A DNA stretch of 64,000 nt, taken from the NCBI GenBank assembly GCA_963664655.2, contig CAXXHM010000001.1:992001-1056000 (forward strand), in the 5' to 3' direction. Both the position numbers and the translations under genes were made by a program. The notes under the pieces were generated by a model, which saw only the letters and a list, made by a program, of their open reading frames with translations, was not told where the DNA came from and made no database searches. Below, piece by piece: positions 17,859 through 26,300 of the stretch; position 1 is the stretch's first letter, and each line of letters opens with the position of its first letter. The stretch comes from Desulfospira sp963664655 (GTDB lineage: Bacteria > Desulfobacterota > Desulfobacteria > Desulfobacterales > Desulfobacteraceae).

Positions 17859-18506
17859 TTACAGTACGCGATATGCGTAGTAAACAATCTGAATTTTATC
17901 AGAAAAGTCTTTATTTCCAGGTAGATACGGTTTCGGATCGGAGACCAGAACTTCTTCCAGAATCTTTTCGGCCTTAATGGCTTCGAGTTTTCCGGTAAAT
18001 TCGTCATCAATCATATCTGTACGGTGGGAAAAGATAACCATGCCGCCGGGTTTGGTGATCCGGGCAAACTCGCTAACGACTTCAGGCACATCTTCAATGT
18101 AGGTGAGTGTGCCGATGCAGATCAGATTGGCAAACTGGTTGTCTTCATAACGGAAGGGTTTTTCATGCATGTTAACGATGTGTACATCGTCATACACACC
18201 TTTGTCTTTGGCAACAGCGGCAAAATCAGGGCTTAGATCAAAACCGATAATACTTTTAAAGCCGCCGGCGGACAGTGCTTCACCCGTCAGTCCGCTGCCG
18301 CATCCGGCATCGCATACCATACCGTCAACCTGCTTGTATTGGTTGAGCAGTTGCGTTGCTTTTTCCGGCGCATCATAATCCCAGCTTTTTACCGAGTCTT
18401 CGTAATTTTTGCCCCATTTGTTGTAATATTCTGCGACTTCTTCCTCTTTTTGGCTCCCCTCTGCAAACCATTGATCATTGCCAAGAGTTTCTTCTTTAAA
18501 TTCCAA
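17859..18506 (-). CDS. Class I SAM methyltransferase, METTL27-like
   Basis: 215 residues from a TTG start at 18506 with AAGGAG five bases upstream. It has motif I VCDAGCGSGLTGEAL (about 62-76), GFDLSPDF (motif II) and the post-II ITKPGGMVIFSHRTD. The N-terminal YYNKWGKNYEDSVKSWDYDA and the GLTGE sequence resemble the METTL27/WBSCR27 branch. Substrate unknown. Upstream is an AT-rich stretch and a 24-nt hairpin at 18560-18583. Confidence 0.85.
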   Translation of the reverse strand: MEFKEETLGNDQWFAEGSQKEEEVAEYYNKWGKNYEDSVKSWDYDAPEKATQLLNQYKQVDGMVCDAGCGSGLTGEALSAGGFKSIIGFDLSPDFAAVAKDKGVYDDVHIVNMHEKPFRYEDNQFANLICIGTLTYIEDVPEVVSEFARITKPGGMVIFSHRTDMIDDEFTGKLEAIKAEKILEEVLVSDPKPYLPGNKDFSDKIQIVYYAYRVL

Positions 18507-18896
18507 ACCAATCTCCTTAATTTTGGGTTAGCGGATCATTTTCACCCGCCATATAGTGGTTGCGGAACCTGCCGGTCCCGCAATAAAATCAACGCGATCG
18601 TAACTTTAATTTTATCTTTTCCTTTTCAACAAGAGATTAAGTACAATTTATTCCATTTAAGGTCAAGAGAAAATATATAGAGTTCGATATATTATTTTTT
18701 TGTTAGAAATGTAAAAATTTTTGGCCCGTGTATATTTACAACCGAAATGTATCTAAATTTAAACTGGTTCATGCATGGATAACATATTGCTATATTAGAT
18801 AATTTTTGAAATAAAAACCTCAGGGCTACATATATTTTTGACCCATAATTATATTGATATCGATGCATCTTAATACTTTGTGATAGAAATAAAACA
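18507..18896. other. AT-rich intergenic DNA
   Basis: About 390 bp, clearly richer in A/T than its surroundings from 18600 on. A stem TTGCGG-ACC / GGT-CCGCAA with one mismatch lies at 18560-18583, in the probable leader of the methyltransferase mRNA. No gene or RNA family recognised; the composition changes abruptly at about 18897 where a transporter remnant begins. Confidence 0.55.
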
Positions 18897-19124
18897 GGGC
18901 GCCGTGGCCCCTTTGGGGAACTGGCCGCCTCATTTTCCGTTATCGGTATCGGCCTGCCGTCAACCGGCCAGTGGTTAGCGGCCAATTATACCAAAGTGTG
19001 GGGCAGTGCCTTCTGGTCCGGGCCGACCATGGCCCTCATTGTGGGTGCGGTCCTGTTTTTCATTCTGGAATACGATAAAAGAGGGGAAAAAGCCTTTACC
19101 GGAGCGGGCTTGTCTGACCGGTAA
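18897..19124 (+). pseudogene. 3' remnant of a membrane transporter gene (MFS-like)
   Basis: An open frame without a start codon gives a transporter-like C-terminus: ELAASFSVIGIGLPSTGQWL, then SAFWSGPTMALIVGAVLFFI (a membrane helix), and a charged end EYDKRGEKAF before TAA at 19122-19124. The pattern of a last helix preceded by a YTKVWGSAFW loop resembles the end of major-facilitator proteins. Everything upstream is unrelated AT-rich DNA, so the 5' part has been lost. Confidence 0.55.
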
Positions 19125-19145
19125 TGCGGCAGAATTTACGTTCCT

Positions 19146-19188
19146 GCTCTTGCTTTAAAATGATCATTTAGAGCAGGAGCAGGATTAA
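19146..19188. terminator. Hairpin after the transporter remnant
   Basis: TCCTGCTC pairs with GAGCAGGA across a 21-base A/T-rich loop, between the remnant and cheR. Could end either transcript; no strong U-tract. Confidence 0.35.
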
Positions 19189-19206
19189 GAGCAAGATGCC
19201 TTACAC

Positions 19207-19989
19207 TTACTTTTTCCGGTACCCGCCCGGAAAAATCTGAACCATATCATGATCAAACCCGCGAAGGGCTTCGGACAGCCCAATAAACAAATATCCATCT
19301 GGTTTCAGGGCATTCAGCAAATGCTCTACCACCTTTTTACGGGTGACCACATCAAAATAAATCATCACATTCCGGCAAAAAATAATATCATAATTTTTCT
19401 TGGATGAACGGCTCAGCAGATTGTGCTTGGCAAATGTGACATATCGCCGGACACCGGGTTTGAGTCTGACAAAACCTTTTTGAGCATTTTTCCCCTTTTG
19501 AAAATAGGTATGCAGCATTTTGACGGGGACTTCCCTGATCCGTTCCGTTGGATAAATCGCCTTTTTGGCGATCTCCAGCATGGAATCAGATACATCCGAT
19601 GCAAAGATACTGAAATCATAGGCCCGGTCAATCAACTGTACGGCAATGGAAAAGGCCTCTTCCCCGCTGGAAGAGGCGGCACTCCAGATTTTTAAAGGCC
19701 TGTCATTGGGGATGGTGTTGACAATGAATTCGCAGTGCTTGTTTTCCCTGAAAAAAAAAGTATGGTTGGTGGTGGTCGCATCAATAAACCGGTCAAATTC
19801 ACCCGGATTCGACAGGATCAGCTCAATATAATCAGACACCGAGGACACCCCGGAAAGCCTTACCCGTTTGGACAGCATGGCCTCAAGAAAGTGGTATTTT
19901 TTTTCATTTAATACAACACCGGATTCCCTGTAAACGATCTTGGCCAGTTGCAGGTATTGCTCTTTGGTCATTTTTATATTGGGCGCCAT
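19207..19989 (-). CDS. cheR: CheR-type protein glutamate methyltransferase
   Basis: 260 residues: an N-terminal helical CheR domain (about 1-75) and a SAM-binding domain with SAASSSGEEAFSIAVQ (about 103-118), FASDVSDSMLEIAKKAIY, and DIIFCRNVMIYFD followed by PDGYLFIGLSEAL. CheR methylates glutamates on chemoreceptors. No other chemotaxis gene is adjacent, so it could serve a distant array or another methyl-accepting system. A sigma-70-like promoter with an embedded palindrome lies about 110 bases upstream. Confidence 0.9.
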   Translation of the reverse strand: MAPNIKMTKEQYLQLAKIVYRESGVVLNEKKYHFLEAMLSKRVRLSGVSSVSDYIELILSNPGEFDRFIDATTTNHTFFFRENKHCEFIVNTIPNDRPLKIWSAASSSGEEAFSIAVQLIDRAYDFSIFASDVSDSMLEIAKKAIYPTERIREVPVKMLHTYFQKGKNAQKGFVRLKPGVRRYVTFAKHNLLSRSSKKNYDIIFCRNVMIYFDVVTRKKVVEHLLNALKPDGYLFIGLSEALRGFDHDMVQIFPGGYRKK

Positions 19990-20102
19990 GCGATTTTCCC
20001 GGATAATGTCTGCTGTCGTCGATCCCCCCTTTGAATGATGAGATGTGGTGGGGGGAAACCAGGGGCGACAGAACCGCCCCAGCCGTTTGTGCCGTATAAC
20101 AG

Positions 20103-20131
20103 ATCAAACCAGACGGTTTGATTATTGTCAA
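20103..20131 (-). promoter_or_regulatory. Promoter with palindromic operator in front of cheR
   Basis: On the minus strand TTGACA (20131-20126) is followed after 17 bases by TTTGAT (20108-20103). Between and including the -10 box is a perfect palindrome, ATCAAACC-AGAC-GGTTTGAT (20103-20122), which fills the spacer. A repressor binding there would block the promoter. Confidence 0.5.
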
Positions 20132-20140
20132 TAAATAATT

Positions 20141-20238
20141 AAAGGGAGACCGGAAGAAAGGAGACCGGAGACCGGAATGCGAAACCCCTAAGGATGCGCG
20201 ATCCGGTCTCCCGACTCCGGTTTCCGGTTTCCTTTCAA
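20141..20238. repeat. Inverted repeat of GGAGACC-type heptamers, copy 2
   Basis: Same architecture as 9259-9361: GGAGACCGG units on the left, the inverse GGTCTCC/CCGGTTTCC on the right, and the shared 41-nt core at 20169-20209 with the invariant loop AAACCCCTAAGGAT. It lies directly upstream of the first EamA gene. Confidence 0.8.
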
Positions 20239-20262
20239 TTCTCTTTCCTGTATAAAAGCCGG

Positions 20263-21162
20263 ATGATAAAAAAAGAGTATATGCTGGGCCTGCTGACCGT
20301 TTTGTTCTGGTCAACCTCGGCCACGGCTTTTGAACTGACACTCCGGTATATGGATGTTTTTCAGCTGCTGTTCTACGCCATTGGGACATCCACGTTGATT
20401 CTTGGCGTCTTTTTGAAAGGCTGCAAAAAATTTAAGGCGGTTTTCGGGCTTGGGGCCAGGGAGTATGCCTTTTACACGGGCCTTGGGTTTCTCAACCCCT
20501 TCGTGTATTACCTGATGGTGGTCAAGGCCTACGATCTGCTGCCGGCCCAGATTGTCCAGCCCATCAATTACACCTGGGTAATTACCCTGTCCATTCTGGC
20601 TGTTCCCCTGTTAAAGCAGACCTTTGGCAAAATCCAGACGATCGCCACCCTGATCAGCTATTCCGGGGTAGTGGTGATTTCCATGGGCGCCGGGGCCGGC
20701 CCGGGGGAACCCATGAATTATTTCGGGGTATTTCTGGCCGTGGGCTGCACCCTGATCTGGGCACTTTTCTGGATTTTTAATGTCAAATCCCGTCAGGACC
20801 CTCTGGTGGCCATTTTCCTGAACTGCCTTTTCAGCCTTCCCTTTGCCGCCCTGTCCTGTCTTGCCTTTTCTTCATTTGCCGTGCCGGATGCCAGAGGGCT
20901 TTTAGGGGCGGTCTGGATCGGCTGTTTTGAATTGGGATTTGCCTTTATTGCCTGGATTACGGCCTTAAAATTATCAGAGAATACCGGCCGGGTGGCCAAT
21001 TTGATTTTCCTGACCCCTTTTGTATCTCTGGTGTTTATCCATAAGGTTCTGGGGGAAACCATCTATCCGGAAACCTTTATGGGGCTGTTTCTCATCCTTT
21101 TGGGAATCGGTTTCCAGAAATATCATGAATTTGCCCATTCAACCAAAGGAGGGCCAAGGTGA
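20263..21162 (+). CDS. EamA/DMT-family transporter, first of a pair
   Basis: 299 residues with ten predicted membrane helices in two EamA halves (first opening MLGLLTVLFWSTSATAFELT, second around YFGVFLAVGCTLIWALFWIF). Drug/metabolite transporters move amino acids, nucleosides or other small solutes. The ATG at 20263 follows the repeat; an upstream in-frame start would lie inside it. It overlaps the next gene by GTGA. Confidence 0.88.
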   Translation: MIKKEYMLGLLTVLFWSTSATAFELTLRYMDVFQLLFYAIGTSTLILGVFLKGCKKFKAVFGLGAREYAFYTGLGFLNPFVYYLMVVKAYDLLPAQIVQPINYTWVITLSILAVPLLKQTFGKIQTIATLISYSGVVVISMGAGAGPGEPMNYFGVFLAVGCTLIWALFWIFNVKSRQDPLVAIFLNCLFSLPFAALSCLAFSSFAVPDARGLLGAVWIGCFELGFAFIAWITALKLSENTGRVANLIFLTPFVSLVFIHKVLGETIYPETFMGLFLILLGIGFQKYHEFAHSTKGGPR

Positions 21163-22004
21163 TCAGCTCTCAGACCCTGGCTGTTGTATACGGTATCAGC
21201 AGTGCGATTGCCTGGGGCGCCGCGGACTTTAACGGCGGGCTGGCATCGCGCAAAGGAACCCTTCTGGGCGTGGTGGCATCCTCCCAGGCCATTGGCGGAA
21301 TCTTTCTGCTGCTGGCCGCCATTTTCACCTTTGAACCCGTTCCTCCCCCGGCCCATTTTGCACACGGGGGACTGGCCGGCCTGTTCGGTATCCTGGGCCT
21401 GCTGGCGTTGTACCAGGGCCTGGCCCAGGGGCGCATGGGGATTGTGGCGCCGTTATCGGCCGTGCTGACAACCCTTGTTCCCATCGGGTATACCATGCTC
21501 AACCAGGGCATGCCGTCCACCCTTCAGATGACCGGGTTTGTCTTTTTTGTTGTTGCGGTATGGCTGTTGTCGTCCGGGGATGCATCCTTTAAGATGGCCT
21601 TGAATGAACTTTTCCTGTCGGCTGCGGCAGGCCTGGGGTTCGGGCTGTTTTTCATCTTCATAGACCAGGCCAACGATGTGGCCGTATTCTGGCCCCTGGC
21701 CGGCGCCAGGCTTATTTCCGTCTCCTTTATCCTGGTTGTTATATGGATCACCCAAAAACCGTTTGTCCCTGTCCCGGGGCAATGGAAATTTATCATTCTT
21801 GCCGGAATACTGGACGCTGCCGGCAACTGTCTTTTTTCCATGGCGGCCCGGCTCGGCCGCCTGGACATTGCCGCGGTCTTAAGTTCCCTGTATCCGGCCG
21901 CCACCGTTCTTCTGGCCTTTGTGTTCCTTAAAGAAAAACTTCACCGGGTGCAGTGGCTGGGGGTAGCGGCCGCCTTTGTTTCCCTGGTTTTGATGTCTGT
22001 GTGA
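21159..22004 (+). CDS. EamA/DMT-family transporter, second of a pair
   Basis: 281 residues, GTG start at 21159 with AAAGGAGGG upstream. Ten hydrophobic segments in two halves (AIAWGAADFNGGLASRKGTL near the start, and a typical final half ending YPAATVLLAFVFLKEKLHRVQWLGVAAAF). Shares a 4-nt overlap with the preceding EamA gene, so the two are co-translated; either a heteromer or two separate exporters. Confidence 0.88.
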   Translation: MISSQTLAVVYGISSAIAWGAADFNGGLASRKGTLLGVVASSQAIGGIFLLLAAIFTFEPVPPPAHFAHGGLAGLFGILGLLALYQGLAQGRMGIVAPLSAVLTTLVPIGYTMLNQGMPSTLQMTGFVFFVVAVWLLSSGDASFKMALNELFLSAAAGLGFGLFFIFIDQANDVAVFWPLAGARLISVSFILVVIWITQKPFVPVPGQWKFIILAGILDAAGNCLFSMAARLGRLDIAAVLSSLYPAATVLLAFVFLKEKLHRVQWLGVAAAFVSLVLMSV

Positions 22005-22053
22005 GGGGAGGGGAAGAATCATACACTTTGGCAGCCGTCCCGCGGTGCTGCCA

Positions 22054-22632
22054 CAGGGCAATCGCATGTAAAAAAATTATCCTCGATGATTTTTATTTTT
22101 TATATGAAAGTCTTACTAATGAACTGAAAAGACTTTCAATATTTGTTGTGGGCGGCTCTTGGTTGGATAACCAAAGCGGCCCGTGGCCGTTTATAAGAAA
22201 GTCTCACTAACAAGCTGAAAAGACTTTTATTTTTCGTTGTGGGCGGTGCTTGGTTGGATAACCCAAGCCGTCCGTGACGGTTATATGAAAGTCTCACTAA
22301 CAAGCCGAAAAGACTTTCATTTTTCGTTGTGGACGGTGCTTGGTTGGATAATCCAAGCCGTCCGTGACGGTTTATATAGGCATTCAAGGTCCCCCCCCTC
22401 TGTGGTGTTTGGCGTAAGCCAAATCTCTGTGCCCTCTGTGGTTTAAAAATATGAAATCCCGAAGGGGTTGAATTATTCTTCTTTAACCTCCTGGTTTTAT
22501 AAATTGTGGGCTTCGCCCACTCTTTAAATTTAACCACAGAGGGGCACAGAGAAACACTTTAGTTTCAGTGCTGCGCACTGAAATTACATTCGGTAAGCTT
22601 AAACAGTGGGAAAGTTACATGCGATTGCCCTG
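22054..22632. mobile_element. Putative non-autonomous element flanked by 18-bp inverted repeats
   Basis: CAGGGCAATCGCATGTAA at 22054-22071 and its exact reverse complement at 22615-22632 bound a 579-bp segment holding only non-coding repeats. The same 18-mer is at 29019-29036 and a degenerate inverse at 29703-29720, bounding a second such segment. No transposase. Non-autonomous mobility is inferred from the structure; no target duplication was established. Confidence 0.5.
22101..22372 (+). repeat. Two-hairpin dispersed repeat, three tandem copies
   Basis: Units begin at 22101, 22192 and 22282 (period 90-91 bp). Each has a first stem GAAAGTC / GACTTTC and a second long stem such as GGACGGTGCTTGG / CCAAGCCGTCC, separated by TTTTTCGTTGTG or ATATTTGTTGTG. 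Sequence differences between units often preserve pairing (GGGCGGCTCTTGG with CCAAAGCGGCCC), so structure seems to be maintained. Further copies at 29171, 29261, 43992 and (inverted) 55266. Confidence 0.88.
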
Positions 22633-22804
22633 GGTGCTGCCAGCTTTAACTGGACAAAAAAAAAATTTTGTACTATTGATCGGTAATATGGAAACCGAAA
22701 CAGAACAGGACCATATGCGCTAATTTTTCAGATTCCCAGGATAACCCTGATTTTAAAGAGATGTTTTATCATCGTCGATATGAGAAAACCCTAAGGAGTC
22801 TTTT

Positions 22805-22993
22805 ATGGCTAAAAGAAAAAGAAAGGTTATTGAAAGGCGCTTTCAAGACCGCCGGAAAGGATATAACCTTGAACTCATGGACCGGATCGGATTAGAACGA
22901 AGAAAAAGCGAAAGACGGGACCGGGCTGAACGGCGCAACGGTTGGCTCCGCCTTGACGGGTTTACCAGCATCAGGACCAACCAGGAAGTTTGA
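22805..22993 (+). CDS. Small Arg/Glu-rich hypothetical protein
   Basis: 62 residues with a good ribosome site (AAGGAG, six bases before the ATG). Highly charged, with repeated ERR/DRR pairs (IERRFQDRRKGY, LERRKSERRDRAERR), giving a likely helical, nucleic-acid- or membrane-surface-binding peptide. I do not recognise the family. It converges on the secreted protein at 23009-23248. Confidence 0.6.
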   Translation: MAKRKRKVIERRFQDRRKGYNLELMDRIGLERRKSERRDRAERRNGWLRLDGFTSIRTNQEV

Positions 22994-23008
22994 CAAAAAG
23001 AATTTCGC

Positions 23009-23248
23009 TTATTTTTTTTTGCGCCACATTTTTGCAAGGTCTTCGTCTGTTGGTGCCTCACGGGTCTCCACAGGGGTGCCCGGGTATTGAGTAATGGTGT
23101 CCTTGTCCGGGTCTTCTTTGGGCAGGTACCGGACAATATTGCCGTCTTCATCCCGGTAAATATAGGTTCCCCCTGAGGCGGTGCCGCAGAAAACCCCAAG
23201 GAGGATCACCATCAATATTACTGTGGCACTGGTTGTCATATATTTCAT
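23009..23248 (-). CDS. Small secreted DUF4124-like protein
   Basis: 79 residues: signal peptide (MKYMTTSATVILMVILLGV... cleaved near TASG) and a short mature part beginning GTYIYRDEDGNIVRYL, the pattern of DUF4124-type envelope proteins (YRWxDxxG), with an acidic-then-basic tail. GGAG lies eight bases before the ATG at 23248. It follows the PilX-type gene, from which it is separated by a heptamer repeat; role unknown. Confidence 0.65.
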   Translation of the reverse strand: MKYMTTSATVILMVILLGVFCGTASGGTYIYRDEDGNIVRYLPKEDPDKDTITQYPGTPVETREAPTDEDLAKMWRKKK

Positions 23249-23267
23249 GTCTGGTTCTCCGTTATTT

Positions 23268-23343
23268 AGAGCTGTTAGCCTTTAGCTATTAGCTGTTAGC
23301 TGTTAGCTGTTAATACAGCCCGAAAGCTAACCGCTAAAAGCTG
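23268..23343. repeat. Inverted heptamer-based repeat (TTAGCNN type), second copy
   Basis: A run of TTAGCTG/TTAGCCT units followed by the inverse (GCTAACCGCTAAAAGCT), separated by TGTTAATACAGCCCGAAA. Same unit as 6078-6155. It lies six bases after the PilX-type stop codon and may act as its transcript end. Confidence 0.75.
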
Positions 23344-23348
23344 ATTCA

Positions 23349-26300
23349 TCATTGAAGGCCGCCGAAACTGCTGTCCGTGGAATCCCCTTCGGACTCCACC
23401 CCGAGCTGAAGCCCGAAATCCGCCAGGCTTAACAGCGTCTGGCTGCCGTTGTCACCAATATCCCCCATGACAAAGACGGCAATCTCGCTTCTTTCCGACT
23501 GGGTGCCGAAATCTTCGCCGCTGGGCGAGGTAAACCGGCCGGTTCTAAGGGTATACCCGTCGCTTTGCCGGGTACAGTCCGTGGCCGGGTTGACAATCCA
23601 GTAGGTCCCCTCCACAGGGGTTTGGGCAACCGATACATTATCCACCAGTGTAAATTTGTCTACGCCCTGGCAGTCAATTCTTCCCGAACAACCGGACCAT
23701 TCATCAATATCAAATACCGGCCATTTCAGCTCTGAACTGTTTGTTCCAAAGGTGGCATTATACGGGTACCGGATGGTGTTGTTATAAAGATTGTCTGCTG
23801 CGGCTCTCCTGGGGTCAAAACTTACCAGTGGATTCGCATAATAGACTGTAATATCATTCACCTTCCGGCCGTCAATGCTCTTTTCATGGACCCTGACAAA
23901 CAAACTGGACAGGTCCACCGGAGTACCGTTGGTCTTGACCATTGCCGAATCCAAAGAGATATCTTTATAAGCCACCCACCGCCGGTTCTCCGCGCCCCCC
24001 TGGACATACTGTTCCCACAGGACCACCAGCAGTCTGTTGTTTACCTCGCCGGTCCCCTTGAAATACGGTTTAATGGAATCGGGGATCATGTCATTGACGC
24101 TGTTGCTGCTCGGATCATACCGCATGAAGGAAATCCCGTAACCGGCATACTTTCCGGCTTGTTCTTCATGCCACCGGAAACAGATGCCGGCTGCGGCATA
24201 GTTGAGTTCATCCCCCCAGATCTGTTTGACCTGGATGGTATAGCTCAAATAATGGTTGGCCGACTCCCATTTTGCAGAGATATCACTGTTCCTGCTCAAG
24301 GGAAGAATATACTCGCCAATGGTGTTTTTGGGATACCCCAAAAACACAATGGTCCCGTTGTCTCCCACGGCATAAATGCCGGTCAGGTCGCTTCCCCAGA
24401 TGGAGTTTAAATTTTCGGACACCTCATCGTCCGGGTCATCTACAATTTCAAACCCTTCTCCTTTATTGTAGAGAATGGTGCCGTTATCGCCCACCACGTA
24501 AAAATCCGTGGCACTGTTGCCGTATATGCCGTTGAGATTCTCCGTGGTGGGAATAAGGCTTGAAGAAATCTGGATCCAGCCGTTTTGCCAGTTGGTGTGC
24601 CCCTGGGTATTTTGAAAAATAGCCCCGTTATCGCCCACGACATACTGGTTTGCCCATTCGCTTCCCCAGATCCCCCTTAAGGGGATGCCGGATATGACCA
24701 CATACTTGTAAAATTCATGCATGATGATCCCGTCGCCGTTCTTAAAGCCCGAGCCGTCTCCGGAAAATTCCCCGACCATGACATTCTGGTCCGTCCGGCC
24801 GCCATAGGTTTCATGAATCGCCCAAAGGCACCGGAAATTGGCTTTCCCGCTAAACTGGCTGACGTAAGCGTTGTAATGACTGAACTGGTAGGTGCTGGAC
24901 CAGTTGTTACTCCAGTGGTACGGGTTGGTGCCGGCTTCGCCGTACCCGTCAAAGTGATTCCAGGCGGTCCCGTTGGCGGCATAGACATCATAAGTTTTCG
25001 AATTCCTACCGGAAATCCAGCCGTTTCCCTCATTGATCATTACTTTGCCGTCTGCGCCTCCGATAAAGATTTTATCTGTTTCAGATGCATCGTCTTTTTG
25101 ATCCGGCAGCCCCCAGATGGCATACAGGGTCTTGCCGCTGCTGGTGGACACCGCATCATTATCAAGGGTGATGTCGGTGCCGTCAAAATGAAGCACGGTC
25201 CCGTCCTGGCCCACAAAATACATGTTGTCCGAGGCATTTCCCCATATGCCGTACAGATCCTTGTCCCGGACCGCCTCGGGAATCCGCTCCTTGTCAATCA
25301 CCTCCATGGTATAGCCGGCATCCTGGTCCTCTTCGCTGAAATTCTGAAAGGTCAAAACGGAACTGGTCGGCTCGTCCGTATACTCGGTCTGCACTTCCTG
25401 GGTCGTGGAAACGTACAGGTCCCTTTCCGGCGTTCCGTCGCTGTTGTTAAACTCCCAGTTTTTAAGGACGGTTTTCTTGTTGGCGCCGGTCCCTTCTTCG
25501 TCGTCAAAGGTATCGGCCCCCCCGGTACCGCCGAGATCAAGGGTTTTAGCCGTATCCGGGGGCACATACATTTCATCGGTTAAGTAAACGTTTAAATCCA
25601 GTTCCCGGCTGGCTTCCATATTTCCGCTTCCCGCAGCCCCCACCGATTCAATCCGGACCTGTTTTTTCATGACCACCCTGGAGCCTGAATCCAGGTTCAG
25701 GGGCAGGCTGTCATCTTCAACCGGCTGAATATCCGACAATACGATACGGTTATTGGCGTCTCGGGTCCGCTGGCGGTACCGGTATGATCCGGCATGGGTG
25801 TCCTCATCCTTGTACAGGTCAATAAACCCGTTTCTCTCGGGCAAAAGTGCCTCAAGGCTCGCATCCACAGAAATAGAAAAGTCCTTGCCTTCTTCAACCA
25901 TGGTGCCGTTAGGGGGGGAAAATGCCAGATATACGCAGGTATGAGAATCGACATCAACCGTCTCGCTGCCGGTCAGGGTAATAGAAAATTCATCTGAGTC
26001 CATGGCCGAGGCCTTTGCATCGGGTGTGCCTGATCCATACTCATAAAATTTGCCGTTAATGTAGACGGTGCCTGTTGCGGGAAGCACATTTTCAAATCCA
26101 TCAGGAAACTTACCGGGTACCCGCATGCTCAGGGTGGTGAATTCCCCATCTGAATTAGCCACAAAAAAATAAGGGTAAATGGACAGCTGGAAACTGCCGT
26201 TGTTGTTCAGCAGGATCACTTTTTCCTGGTTCATGGCCTCCAGCCGGTCAAGCTTTTCATCAAAACCACCGGCACTGATGTATTCCCCGCCGGCATACCG

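Larger units (their letters stand above)
22005..22804. other. Repeat-rich intergenic region
   Basis: 800 bp without a convincing gene. In order: a hairpin GGCAGC/GCTGCC (22030-22052), an 18-nt terminal repeat (22054-22071), three tandem two-hairpin repeats (22101-22372), an inverted pair of CACAGAGG-type sequences (22424-22446 and 22529-22551) enclosing a perfect GTGGGC-TTC-GCCCAC stem (22506-22520), the inverse terminal repeat (22615-22632), then about 170 bp leading to the next gene. Confidence 0.75.

Noticed and set aside
18540..18600. SAM- or SAH-type riboswitch in the leader of the METTL27-like gene
   Set aside because: Only a simple stem is present; none of the conserved motifs of these riboswitches was found.
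22101..22372. Three regularly spaced repeats as a possible CRISPR array
   Set aside because: Units of 90 bp are contiguous with no unique spacers, and there are no cas genes.
22101..22372. Short open frames running through the two-hairpin repeats as small proteins
   Set aside because: Different copies are open in different frames, the starts lack ribosome sites, and the sequence is better explained by conserved stems.
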